From NCBI GenBank assembly GCA_002224055.1, contig AZLU01000238.1:1-61695 (forward strand): a stretch of DNA of 61,695 nucleotides, read 5' to 3'. The notes beneath the pieces were generated by a model, which was not told where the DNA came from, searched no databases, and saw only the letters and a list, made by a program, of their open reading frames with translations. Below are positions 23,578 through 35,167 of this stretch, one piece after another. A program made the position numbers and the translations under genes. Within the stretch, counting starts at the first letter, position 1. The number at the start of each line of letters is the position of its first letter. Source of the stretch: Pezizomycotina sp. ARF18 (lineage: Eukaryota; Ascomycota).

Positions 23578-25251
23578 ATGACGATAACTAAATCCCTCCG
23601 TCACCTCGTGCGCATCCCCATCTACTCCGCCCCCGTCTTCAACATCGTCGCAACCCGCCACGACATCCTCCGCGCAATGGACCAAGCCCGCTGGACGACC
23701 CAAAACCCTCCCTCCCTCTTCGTCGACGTCCAGGGTTACCGCCTCGGCCGCAACGGCCACGTCTCCACCCTAAACCTCTACATAAACGACGGCCTGCGCC
23801 ACAACATGGTCTGGGTCATCGACATCACCACCCTCTCGAAATCCGCATTCGAACCCTTCACGAATAGAGAATTCCAGAAAGCTGATTTGCAGTTTAAAGA
23901 CGGCCGAAAAAAGGAGTTTCACGATTTTATGGAGGGTGGGCTGAAGAGGATGCTGGAGAGTCATAGCGTTCCGAAGGTTTTTTGGGATGTTAGACGGGCG
24001 AGCGATGCGCTGTATAATCAGTTTGATGTTAAACTGGATGGTGTTAGGGAGGTACAGCTCATGGAATACGCGACGAGACCGGCAATTGGTGATCCGGCGA
24101 ATATCTACCCAAGTCTGATGGTACGGCCGCTGGACGCGATGAAGGTCATCTCAACTCCCAAAGTACCACAAGAAAAGAAAAAATCAGTAGCAAAATTCCT
24201 AGGGCGCTGGCGCGTCCGCGAATTCAACGGCCAGAAGGTCGGCCCCAACATCGAAGCCGCGATAAAGTCCCGTCCATTAGACATAAAATCCGATTTTTTC
24301 AAGTTCGGCGTCACGAATGTCCGCCTACTCCCCACGATATACGATACCTACTCCCCACTGTTAACGTCGAAGCACTGGAGATTGGTAGAGCTGGGTACGA
24401 AGCGGCGGTTGGAGAACGCGCGGAAGCCGGATTACGACGCCTGGAATGATGCGGGGATACACAGGAATACGATGTTGCCGTGGACAGCGACGGAGAAGCA
24501 CGATTATTTGTCGAAGGAGATTAGCTGGGGGGAGCAGGACAAGAACGCAAGAGGGGAAGGTATTAAGTTAAGGCCGGTGGGGAATACGCAGATCATAAAC
24601 CACGAGGAAGGCGTGACGGAACAGCCGGAAGAGAAGGTTACGGAGGCGGGCGCGGTGACTGGAGCTGAAGCCGCTGGGGAGATGGAGGCGGTCGAGGAGG
24701 AAGTTACGGAAGAGTCGCCTTCTGAAGCTACGGAAACGGTCGCCACCATGAAAGATCCTAGTAGCGAGCTCGCGGCTGCTGGTGCTCCCGAAGAAAGGAT
24801 CGAAGAAGTTACTAGCGCGCAGCCCACCGCCGAAACCAAAGAATCATCCCCCTCAGCACAGGCCGAGGGCGTCGAATTAGCTAGCGCAGGAGCTCCGGAG
24901 GAAAGAATACAGGAATTTACGGAAACACAGGCGGCGGAGAAAGCACCTACCGAGACTCCAGAAGCACCGACGACGACTGAATCAACCACCGAGTCTCCGG
25001 CGACCGAATTTTCCTCCGCGGTAGAAACGGAGACGGAAACACCAGCTCGAGCGCTCGCGGAACCGAGTGCGACGGAAGCCGCAGCAGCTGAAGCATCGGT
25101 ACACGAGGACCAAACTAGCGAATCAAAACCTGAGGAGACCACTACGAAAGAGGCAGAGAGCGAGAAGGAGGCGGTAAAAGAGGAGACGACAACAGAAGAG
25201 CCTAAGGAGAAGAAGAAGGAGGGCGGGTTGAAAGGTTTCTTTGGATTCTAA
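23578..25251 (+). CDS. DEDD-type 3'-5' exonuclease-fold protein with acidic repetitive tail (probable pseudoenzyme)
   Basis: An intact, intronless frame of 557 codons. The start is the first in-frame ATG, in a CCCACCATGA context. Residues about 45-260 look like the Exd1-like RNase H-fold exonuclease domain. Motif I region is SLFVDVQGYRLGRNG (D50, but Q52 where the family has Glu), then VWVIDITTLSKSAF. Motif II is KVFWDVRRASDALYNQF (D137, D143) followed by REVQLMEYATR, and motif III region is FGVTNVRLLPTIYDTY, with N247 where Asp is expected. Loss of two of four metal ligands suggests a non-catalytic fold. Residues about 340-545 are Glu/Ala/Thr-rich with a repeated AGAPEERI unit; the end is Lys-rich and closes GGLKGFFGF. 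Related fungal proteins are nuclease-like, but the role here is not known. Confidence 0.85.
   Translation: MTITKSLRHLVRIPIYSAPVFNIVATRHDILRAMDQARWTTQNPPSLFVDVQGYRLGRNGHVSTLNLYINDGLRHNMVWVIDITTLSKSAFEPFTNREFQKADLQFKDGRKKEFHDFMEGGLKRMLESHSVPKVFWDVRRASDALYNQFDVKLDGVREVQLMEYATRPAIGDPANIYPSLMVRPLDAMKVISTPKVPQEKKKSVAKFLGRWRVREFNGQKVGPNIEAAIKSRPLDIKSDFFKFGVTNVRLLPTIYDTYSPLLTSKHWRLVELGTKRRLENARKPDYDAWNDAGIHRNTMLPWTATEKHDYLSKEISWGEQDKNARGEGIKLRPVGNTQIINHEEGVTEQPEEKVTEAGAVTGAEAAGEMEAVEEEVTEESPSEATETVATMKDPSSELAAAGAPEERIEEVTSAQPTAETKESSPSAQAEGVELASAGAPEERIQEFTETQAAEKAPTETPEAPTTTESTTESPATEFSSAVETETETPARALAEPSATEAAAAEASVHEDQTSESKPEETTTKEAESEKEAVKEETTTEEPKEKKKEGGLKGFFGF
24766..24921 (+). repeat. Internal repeat in the acidic tail
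   Basis: Two units, about 24766-24814 and 24873-24921, encode ELAAAGAPEERIEEVT and ELASAGAPEERIQEFT. The codons differ more than the residues, suggesting the repeat is kept at protein level. Confidence 0.75.
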
Positions 25252-25679
25252 AATGGCCTCCTCCTTCCTTTGCTCATCGTCACTCCCAGCGCCTTCTCAA
25301 ACATGGAGCCCCATACGACTTTTGTATCATATCTTTTCACTTATCTATCCAATAATTCCAGGGGAAGGAAGATGGTGGTGAGGTCGAGATGTCTTTTGTC
25401 ATTTTTAGTTTTCTATAGACATAGATCTGGACTCAGCGAAGATATTTTCAAAACCTCCTAAATTATGTATATATACTCCAAAAAGTAAAGCCGCTTGTAT
25501 CATAGCTTCTTGTGGAATTTTAGAAATATATCCGCAGTCTGTTTTAGCTGTGAATAGGCATGTGAATCGTTATAGGATGAAGCAACACTGGAGTTTCAGA
25601 CCAGAACAGTAGCTAACACTAGCGAGGCATGTTGATGAAGTAGTACTGGAGAAGCTACCACCTCTTGCATACCCTCCTT
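25252..25679. other. 3' flanks of two convergent genes
   Basis: AT-rich, with no ORF of note. The exonuclease-fold gene ends at 25251 and the minus-strand oxidoreductase relic ends at 25680, so the two converge here. Confidence 0.5.
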
Positions 25680-26689
25680 CTAATCCACCACAACAACAAC
25701 CTTCCCTCCCGCCCTATTCTCCTCCATAACATTATGCGCCTCCACAATCTCCTCCATCTTAAACACCCTCCCGGCCTTAACCCCACCTTGTCTCCCTTCT
25801 TCTTCTCCTCCCAATCTTCCTCAGCACCTCATCCACCGGCGTTCCAGCAGATCCCCGACCGTCCCCCCATAAACAGTAAAATAAACCCCAGTGGGTACCA
25901 ACTCCATCGGATTAACCTGCTCCATGGTCCACTTCCCACCCACGATACCGGTAACGCATACTATACCGCCTTGTTTAACGCAGCGGAGGGAGTCGCGGAG
26001 GGTTGTTACGCCGATTAATTCGAGGACTTTATCGAATTTTTTGACTTCGGGGAGGGTGGGGAGATGGAGCCGTCGTCGACGATGATAGAAGTTGCGCCGT
26101 GGGATTTAAGTACCTGGTGGGTCTCCGTAGACGGAGAACGCGTCGTAGCAGTCACAGTAACATTTGGGAAGAAGTGTTTACACAACCACGCCGCCGCAAG
26201 TCCTATGCTTGTCGTACCACCGCGGATCAACAACCTCTCCTCCTTCCCCTCCCGTAATTGTAGACTCTTCGTCAAACTCCCCCACGCCGTCTGTATCATC
26301 TCCGGCACCGCTCCCACATCCGCCCAATCCAACCCATACTCCTCTGGCGATCGTATCTTCACGCAATTCTCCACCGGAACGGCAGCATACTCCGCGTACC
26401 CACCGTCGAAATCTCTTCCCATACCGCCCATGCATGTTACTACCGTATCGCCGGCAGAGAATTTATTGGAGGGACAGGAGGCGACGGTTCCGACGGCTTC
26501 GATGCCGAGCACGCGGGGGAAGACGACGGAGGGGAGTGGCCTTGGCGGGTGAAGAGTTCGGAGCGGTTGAGGCCGAAGGAGCGGATGCTGAGGAGGAGCT
26601 GCGTGGATGTGGGTGTGGGATGGGGAGGGTTGTGAGGGATAGTGTGGTCGGGAGGGAGGGCCGGCAGTGGGGGTAACGATGGCGCGCAT
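25680..26689 (-). pseudogene. Zinc-less MDR-family quinone oxidoreductase, four frameshifts
   Basis: The start ATG at 26689 gives [10 protein letters not shown]. Parts in order are [20 protein letters not shown] (catalytic-domain landmark), [32 protein letters not shown] and [19 protein letters not shown] (nucleotide-binding glycine loop). Then come [40 protein letters not shown] and the end VFKMEEIVEAHNVMEEN..GGKVVVVVD, with TAG at 25680. Length and order fit an NADPH quinone reductase of about 330 residues. Frame changes fall near 26645, 26527, 26050 and 25817; at least two lie in C-runs (CACTCCCC, CCCTCCCC), so sequencing indels are a real alternative to gene death. Expected reaction: NAD(P)H-dependent reduction of quinones or enones in the cytosol. 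Confidence 0.8.
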
Positions 26690-27780
26690 TGTGCCGGTAG
26701 TAGGAGGGGGCTAGAGGTGGACATTTTTAGGAAGTTGGAACAGTTGGATAGCGAAGAGAGCTTGGGGATCGAGATGAGCCGAGGACGTTTTATGAAATGG
26801 GTCAGTATTGGCAATGTCGTAAGCATAGAGATAGCGAGATAACTGTTGTTTGGGCTCTGCGGATGATGTTGAACTGGCGGAACGTGAGGTCTTATATAGC
26901 GGCCGTGGTGTGTCGGAGGGGTAAAATGCTTGTTTTCCCCCACGTAAAGCTTCTTAGGCTAACGTGATATCGCGCCGGTGAGACTCGTAGCGAACGTGAT
27001 CCTTCGGCGAGAGGGGGGAGTATTACAAAAAAATAACCACGGAGTTAAGTATAACTACCGGCGGAGATATAGTATAGAACAGCCCTGCAATTAGAAACCC
27101 CCACACAGCTCAATCATTGCACTGACTGATGTAGTAAACGGATCTTGAATATGCGAAGCTTCAGCATGTCGAAGCGGTGAGAGCGAGGAGAGTTCGGCCG
27201 AAGTTTACAGAGCTTTACATATAAGCTTTCCCTCAGATGTAAAATAGTTACTTCGGCTAGCAATCTCGAGAAAACCGCGTATGACAGTAATAAAGGACAG
27301 CACACGGTATATTATTGGGCATTCACCTTTCGATCTGGTCCATAACGACGCAGTTATATGTCAGGGAACTGGGGACCGATGTCCCCCAGTGTATTTCACA
27401 AAACGGTTTCTCATGCAACTGTTTACCACGTTTGAGATTGACTTCTATTCATCGCCGTACTACACACCTGTAAGATTATTCATTCATGTTCGTAAGCTTG
27501 AGAAATGGAGCCTTTTTTCCGCTAGGTTTTGGCTACAGTTTACCGGTAATTCATCAAACACGACGGAGGAGAAGTAAAGTTTTATCCTTCTCCATTTGTC
27601 CCCTTTCCCATAATCGTCCTCCTTGTACATGGGTTTTCTCACAAAGCTTCAGACTTTGATTAATACAGAGTCGGCTTTCTACCCGGCAGTAATCTGATTC
27701 CATGAGGAACCTCTTCCACTCCTATCGCTCAGGACTCCGGGAACAGCTAAATGTACTAACAAAAACGGGCAAAATCTATG
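26690..27780. other. No supported gene
   Basis: Upstream of the oxidoreductase relic an out-of-frame ATG ([12 protein letters not shown]) may belong to its 5' end. A T/A-rich stretch with an open frame at 27281-27577 shows no motif. Confidence 0.4.
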
Positions 27781-28437
27781 TCAGCTACTCTTCTTCGCTT
27801 TCCAACCCATCGCTAAAAATGATCCAAAGAGGTAGTAGTGAAGATAGTTTTACTTACTGGTAGGCAAATACTTCACAACGAAGGTCGCAATGACTTCCCC
27901 TCCCCAGAATGGCTGACCGTTTCTTAGATCGGCAGCCGGGACAGGCCCGTACCACGCCGTCTTGACGTACGGCGATATCCTGCGGGCGACTTGTATTACA
28001 ACTTCACCTGGCGGTGGCGGTTCGTCTAGTCATAATTCCACTCATCTAGTTAATTAAAATGGCGCAAGAACTTTCGAAAGAAGAAATAGAAGGATAGGAG
28101 AAACAGGGAGCTCCCTACCAATATCCAACGCATCCCATTCCTCCCGGAACCTCATCCCGCCCAACTGCGTCGCCGTAATATGCCTGTTCATCGGTGGTCC
28201 ATAATACTCCCCATGACTGAACTCTGAGCGATGCGCGAATTGTCCGTCGACCCAGGCGGCGAATATGTACTCGCCGGCGGGGTATTGCACATGTCGCGAG
28301 GACAAGGAAGGGGTGGGTAGATTTGGAGGGACGAAACAGGTTGCAGTGTTCGCGTTCGGGGTGGCGGTGTCGAATTCGGGATGCGGGAGACCGGTAAGGT
28401 CGGAGAAGAGGGTTAGGGAGATGTTCCTGGCGCGCAT
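27781..28437 (-). CDS. Unrecognised protein, spliced, apparently intact
   Basis: Start ATG at 28437. Exon 1 (28437-28119) encodes SLTLFSDLTGLPHPEF, YPAGEYIFAAWVDGQF and MRFREEWDALDI. A 93-bp intron (28026-28118) has donor GTAGGG, a TTAACTAG branch-like sequence and acceptor GACTAG. Exon 2 joins in frame as DEPPPPGEVVIQVARRISPY, then LRNGQPFWGGEVIATF and KYLPT. The end is either a TAA just after PTSK (near 27854) or, after a second short intron with a GTAAGT donor, GWKAKKSS with TGA at 27781. I do not recognise a family and saw no signal peptide or membrane segment. It is one of the few genes here without a frame break. Confidence 0.5.
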
Positions 28438-31400
28438 ACTTGCTTCCTTTGTCGAATTAGTGGGGTCTTGGGATGCCAGTGGCGACTTTTCGTACGGAAT
28501 ACCGAGAGAGTTCTATCGAATGTAGAAGAGGGCAGTGGAAAACAATTTGATATTGCTATAGACCATTCGCTCCCAAGCCAGAATCGAAAGATTTATTAAT
28601 TTGTAATAGCATTAATGGCGAAAAGATGATAATCATAATCAAAAAAGGGCTCGATCGTTATCTAGTCTCCTCATTAATTATCACTAAGGGAACAGTTTGG
28701 CATTCAAAAAAAAAAAAATAAAATAAATAAAATAAAAAAAAAAAAAGTCGCAAGACTGTACGACAGTTACAAAATTATTTTCTTCGCGAAATGTTGCAAC
28801 GTTATATCGTCTAAAGTTCTAGAACTCATCTCGCACGAGGGTGGAAAGACTCTTCCAAGAAAGAAGAAATCTATTTCTTCTGTTAAGGGAGTATGATTCT
28901 AGTTCATTTGTTCACAGATGTAGAAAAAGCTTAATATAAGTTGGAAAAAGTTAAGCGCCGGCGAGAGTTTGTTCACTAGCTAGGGAATATATAATCAAGT
29001 TGGTATTAAAGTTTTACTACCCAATTGTTCTGTTATACATGCGTATTTCGTGTGCATGACCATAAGTCCCGTCCCCGGTACTTCATACCGTACGGCATTG
29101 TCTTTGTCTGCGGATCACCAATGGGGTTGTGCTGAACGCCGGCCCGCGTTGAGCTGAGCAGCGGCGGCTGGTAATGGCTCTTTAGCGACTTTCTCAGTGA
29201 GACGATATGAACACGCGTAACTGCCCCTCCCTCAATAGCTCAAAGTAATATTTGAGGGCGAGCAAAGTTAGGCGTCGAGCTACTGCTCTTGACTTTGTTA
29301 ACAGACCGCATACTAGAATAGAGAAAGATATTCATGTGTAGAAAACTTGGAAAGGGGAACTTTAGAGCTGGAATCCTTAGTTCGTGTAAGCTGTCATCGG
29401 AAAATTTTCGGGGTTCCATCCATGGCTACTGGTCCTCAGTGCTTCACATTCAATCTGTGATTCATTTTCGAAGCTTTTTCCAGTTTATTTTCGGGTTCAT
29501 ATAAAAGTCGTGATTTCCTCATGCAATTTCATCTAACCTCCGCCGATCATGATTTCGATGACTCAACCGCTCTCTACCAAACGGCATGCAAATGACGGCT
29601 TCCTATCCGTTTTAAAACAGGCCATGGAATTTTCACGAAGCAATGTTTACTCACAAAGCTATCTATCAATCACCAATACCACCCGGTGTAGCCGATCAGC
29701 AGTAGTTGTATTCGACATGTCTCGGTTTCATATCCGGATGCGGTAGCCGAGAAAGAATTGCGCCTTAGGTAAAGAGGCAGCCTCTGACCGAAATGATACA
29801 TGAGGAAAAAAAAAAAAGGTATTACGGAAGGGGCTTTATTATTGGATACACGTTTTGTTAGGGATATACAGCTTTAGAATTACCATGTCTTGAGACGAGA
29901 GAACGGGATTACCGATGTCTTTATGAGCTGGGAGGGATTGGAATAATGTCTCGATAGTATCCGTAATATATCCGTGCTATATGCTGGTATATACTAACAT
30001 GCGATAATGCCAATAGTCAGATAGTCTAAGAAGGAAGGGGATACCTGAGCATATTCTGGCTTGCAATTTGAAGGAAAATTCCAACGCGGCAATTGCCCTT
30101 AAAATAACGTTAGCATGTCAAAACACGTTGCACGTACTCAGATGAGTAGGTGATTTTTTCTCTTCAGGGCTCTCTATCTCGAGGGCCGCCACGTCACTGG
30201 CGCTAGCGGACTATTAAGACTTGAGACTCAGCGTAGGATTTGTCTCTCGTGGTTAAACACGCTACTCATTAAATCGAAATATATATATATATATTTGTAA
30301 AGGTCTCAGAAGAGGGGTTCTCGCAACTTCATAGTAAACGTTCGGGTTCTGCCAGTGAATAAGAGTCACAAACCTGTCTCCAATCTTTAGCCCTCGTTTT
30401 CCAGGCCTGTTATGTTAATCTTGCCGTTCACCAATTTAGAATTAGAGGACTATCACCCGGAGAGTATCCGATTTCCGGAGGCGATGCCGAATAGGCACGG
30501 CTCAGAAAATACCCCACGATGTCTTCTGTATTGATTGAAAGTAGAAGGAAATACGAGGGAAGTCGTTACCCCAAACTAGTATTGATCAAGGTGGGCTCAT
30601 TTTTCCGACTGGAAAAAACAGACCTCGAACTTTAGCTGAAAAAGTGTAGTGGGAAAATACTCTTAGTATCGATCGTTTTAGTTTCGTTGGTGACCGCGCG
30701 CCTACGAACGTGTTTGCAAATCGGACCAAGAGTTCTAGAATAACTGTTACTTTGCTTCTATTTATATATCCAGCGGGCTGCATTCTCACACGCTAACTAT
30801 ACATCTCCTATTGATCCTGGAATACGTTTGATGACGAGGCTGTTTGAATGAGAGGTTCCGTACGACAAAAGACAAAAATGACGGCAAGGATCTAAAAAGT
30901 CAGGAGAGAGCGTGAATCTTATCAGGGAGCAGAATGAGTAGGATATATTCGTGTAGAAGGGCCAAGTGTCTCATGTTTATTCTTCGTACGTGCGGGAAGA
31001 TCGCCGTCAGGAAAAATCAGATAGCGTTTCACCACGCTAGACCTGAATACAGGCGCGCTAGTCGTCTTAATCTCTTGAATAATATTCCAAAAAGCTATAG
31101 AGCGGAAATCGGAAAACTTTGTGAAAGTTTGACCTAGAGGAAAAACCTTCGGCCAGCCGTTTTTCGTATCGGAAGAATTAAATCAAGCGCCAGAACAGAA
31201 AGTAAGAGGATTTAATTTACGAGGAGAAGGTTATTTATATTGAAGATGAGGCTTCAAGCAACAGGAGACAGCGGCGTTTACAGACTATAAACAAAACTCT
31301 GAGGATTTGTGCAGGGAGATGTATTGCAACACAAACCCATAAGGTACCAGGATGTTATTGAATAATTTGGCTATTAGGAGTAGCGGTCGTTCTCCACACC

Positions 31401-32547
31401 CTAGGCTTCCATATTCTCGGGACCTCCGGATCCATGTCACAAGTTTCTTCCCTGCCCAACTTTAATCAGTCTTCCTTCTGGGGGTTCATGAAGGGGCCTG
31501 GAAAACCGATTGGCTTCTTAGAAGCGTAAAGGCAGGGTACTCCCTGTAAGGCTAGGACAAGCGGTTCAACCGAGGAGTGGCCAGAATCAAAATTCTATGG
31601 GGACTCCGGCCAGTTTCACGAAGAACTTCGAAATTTTTAACCACTTTCAGCCGTTAAACGTGGCCGAATTGGGTATATATCGTGGCGGGCCTATCATTTC
31701 CTGGAAACCTCGTATGTTCCCTTTGATACGCTACAAACGTCAGATGCAACAGCCCCTTTATCAGGTCGTTTTTTCCATGAGCTCGCGGGAGGCTGAAAAA
31801 GGGCTGCTGGGCAGTATCTGTCAACAGAACTCATTTTCCCGATGGAAATTCTCCTTTTTACGGGGAGGGTCAGGGTCCAATGACGATCATTTCGATAGGT
31901 GACGCGACCCGAGTGAAACAAGGCTTCCGGCAGCCAAATTACTCATATTCTGACGCCCGTATTTATTATGTGCTATTACGCTCCGTAATATACTTGTTGG
32001 GATGAGATAGAAGTAACACCCTACACGGCGTGTCCCGAAAAGATATCCACAAAACCCCTCTCCAAGGCTCGATATCGACTGCGTATTTACTTACTGTGTA
32101 TATTTATCCGTTAGGTTTTGTCTATTAATCAATTTTTGTATATTATCAAAGACTCCACCATGTTCTAAATTTTACCGTTCCTGGTTGAGCCCGTGTTTTT
32201 TCAGAAGATCCGTTAAGTTTTTATTTTATGTTCTATTAATTTCGTTTCTTCTACGTATTCTTTCTCCCCATATCTTATATTAGTATAAGTTTGTATCCAT
32301 TGTCTTTGTATTGTTCATTTTACGATGGGGTTATAAAGATCGTCTTCAATGCTCAAGGACTTGGTACACAGGTAGATTAGTATTTACAAGCCCGTAGCAT
32401 TGTAGTACTCGCATAGCCACAGTAATTGATACATAGACATCCTACTTCTTGAAGTTGGCCCTACAGGCGAGGGGCAACTTGAAGGAAAGAGCATTGAAAT
32501 AGTAAAACTACCGACGAGACTATCGAAAAGCGACAAAACGCCAAACC
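28438..32547. other. 4.1-kb gene-poor stretch
   Basis: No ORF over about 100 codons and no recognisable product on either strand. It contains an A-rich low-complexity run (28707-28746), an A13 run near 29804 and an AT run near 30280. Open frames at 29549, 30934 and 31597 were inspected and could not be supported. Confidence 0.5.
28707..28746. repeat. A-rich low-complexity tract
   Basis: Runs of A broken by single T, flanked by ordinary sequence. Confidence 0.9.
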
Positions 32548-34433
32548 ATGGCGTTGAATTTGTTTAATATAACTTCCCAAAACTTTACCGCCCATGGCCA
32601 TCACGTAGCCGATATCGCCAGCGTCCTCGCTACGCCAACGAAAACCCCAGTCCGGCTGAGAGCACGACCATTCTGGCAGACCCGCAGATCACGGCTTTCC
32701 TACCGACATCACCTACTCTTATGCCGATAACTACTACGGCGATGGCGTAGCGAAGGGTATGGCGACAACACGACGTACAACCTAACTGAATATTGCACCA
32801 GCCCTACGACATGTGGCTGTGGACCGTCGGCACCGACCCCCTGGCGGACGGAAACTACTACGCATCTACCAGAACTTCAACTCCTGCGTCGCGTTGACAA
32901 ACATCACGCGAGACCTCGACAGCGGCGTCGAGCTAAGCGAGAATTTCCTTGAGGCCTCCACCAGTATAATGTTACGGGAGCAGGGGATAATCCAAAAATG
33001 AAAGAGCTGGTGAGAAATTCGTGGCGCAGCAGTCCAGACATGCAGCAGATGTGCAGCGTGGGAAATGTAACAGCAATGAAGAAAACAAGGATCTCTGCAC
33101 CGCGAAAACGCTGTTTGTTGACGGAACTGGCCAAGACAACCTGCTATCCTTTGAGGGGTTCAACAGCTGCCAGAACCAGATTTGCTCCCTGGCGAAGCAG
33201 ATGAACACCGACGACGCGGACATCGCGGTATAGGCGTTTTCATTGCCTACGGTCTGCAGCTCCTTATCGCCGCCGCCTTGTTCATTATCTGCATCTGCGA
33301 TTGGATCTGCTGCGCCGTGAGCAGGCGGTTCTACTGAAGCGGAAAGTTGCTTTCTTCAGCGGGAATCTTTCATCAACCTCCTCATAACTTCCACAAGGCG
33401 CAGATATTCTTCGTCATATCGATTATGGTGGCGCGTACATCAAAATGCACAAAACCGGCGACGTCAGCTCCATAGACCGTTTCTTTTTGCTGTTAGTTGC
33501 CGTTAATGGTGTCACGCTGCTGACTTTTACTTTACTGACGGTGTACATGATCGCGGCCGGTCGCTGTACATGCTGTGGACAACGCTGGCGGGTTACTCCT
33601 CTGCGCAGCCCTCTTCCTCGAGATCATAATCACCCGCCAGGAGAAGTTCGCGCCGTACATTTACGTCCTGGAGTTCTGCACATACTGTCCAAGGGGACGT
33701 ACAGCTTCGTCGACTCTTCGTGAAGAAGCAAGATGCCATTCTTTTGTTCATGACCACGATGGCAACTAATCTTAAAGAATTCAATCTGCTATGCGATCCT
33801 CGTGTTTACTCTGCTCGTCAATGGTCTTCCTGATCGCGCACCAATTCGCACGAGAATACTTACCAGAACCGGTGAAGACATTGTGGAGGAAAATTCCAGG
33901 AACCGGTGAAGACATTGTGGAGAAAATTCCAGCGCTGGTTGAACCTGCGACTATGATCGTGGTGCTCAGTCTCTACGGAGCTATTGTCGGCGGCGCTATA
34001 TACCTAATGAAGCTGTTCTAGGTACTATACACACCAGTGTATGGAATTTCGTCAAATGTCGCAGTTTTCGTCTGGGTACCCGTGCTTGCGGATTGTAAGT
34101 CAACACTGCCACCTTCCCCTGCCATGGACAAAAAAAAGAAAACGTAAACGTTGACTAACACAAAAAATTTCTTATATAGACTCCACGACTCTACGTTAGT
34201 GGAAAGAGCATAAAAAAGGCGAATGCAAGCACGAGAAGCCTACGCGAGAAGATGTACGAAGCCGGGCTCAGCCGGAACACCTCAACCTACGGACGGGTTG
34301 GGGGATTGACAAGGCCGCCAACCCGGAGGAGGTACAGGGCATGGTTCGGAGCATGAACGGGGACCAGCCGGCGTACGCGCTGAGAAACCGACGAGAGAGA
34401 GACCGCCGACGTGGTATAATCAACTTCCGGTGA
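32548..34433 (+). pseudogene. Multi-pass fungal membrane protein with N-glycosylatable ectodomain, many frameshifts
   Basis: Start ATG at 32548 (MALNLFNIT). Reading across frames gives an ectodomain: ITYSYADNYYGDGVAKG, NTTYNLTEYC, VGTDPLADGNYY, YQNFNSCVALTNITRDLDSG, TLFVDGTGQDNLLSFEGFNS. Membrane segments follow: DIA/GIGVFIAYGLQLLIAAA, LLVAVNGVTLLTFTLLTVYM, AGLLLCAALFLEIII and MIVVLSLYGAIVGGAIYLM. An 85-bp intron (34095-34179) has a GTAAGT donor, TGACTAAC branch and TATAG acceptor. The tail GWGIDKAANPEEVQGMV..RGIINFR ends with TGA at 34431-34433. About ten frame changes are needed, yet the product stays clear. NxT/S sites suggest a secretory-pathway ectodomain. The GIGVxIxYxLQ membrane motif is shared by a large uncharacterised fungal family. 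Confidence 0.6.
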
Positions 34434-35167
34434 TAATTTCCACCCAGCACTCTCAGACTTCTCTGCAGGATCTGCGCCTGCACGTTTTGGACGAATTATC
34501 GTGCCTTAATATTATTTAATAAGAAACTTTTCTTGCTCTTCGTAAAAGAAAATCCATTCGTTTTCCTATTCATTCTTTGCACCAGAAAAAAATCTGGGGA
34601 CTTTGCCCACTAGAAACTTCATTTAGCTGGAATAAATGTTGTATTGCTTTGCCTGTAGGCATTTTGATTCGAGTTGGTAGCGTTTTGGCGACCGTTTCCT
34701 GCCCGGTTTTTATATATTTCGTAACAAGATCCTAATTTTTAATATATCGAGCATTCATCAATCACTTGAAGCCGTATCAAACCTGAATCGTCGAAGAAGA
34801 TCTATCGTTTGAATTTCATAAGCTCAACTCGGAGATTCCATTTGTGATATGGTTGATAGGAAAAATGGGCCAATCATGATGAGCATGGTAAGGAGTTGTA
34901 ATATGACTTAAATTGAGTGAACATTCATGACCTAGTGGATGATGCAATAGAATCCCTTCGACGTATCGATTTTTAAAGTTTCAAGAGCGATCCGATACAA
35001 TACAATAAAGACTTTATGAGCGCAGTATATATATAGATAAACACTTTGGCCAACAATATCTAACAATTCCCTGCTTATTGAAAGTATATATAAAAGTGAA
35101 CCGCGGTATACGGGATAAGTTCTCTTTCATATTGTTGACGTATCATCTAGGAGAATAACATCACGAA
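34434..35167. other. No gene; upstream of F-box copy 3
   Basis: AT-rich. TATATAAAAG at about 35085 lies about 80 bp before the F-box ATG and may be a TATA element. Confidence 0.4.

Noticed and set aside
24504-25142. 212-codon minus-strand frame opposite the acidic tail
   Set aside because: Mirror of the Glu/Ala/Thr codons of the intact gene; Ser/Val/Ala low complexity with no start context.
26064-26676. Two plus-strand frames of 162 and 170 codons
   Set aside because: Antisense to the oxidoreductase relic; Pro/Arg-rich shadow frames.
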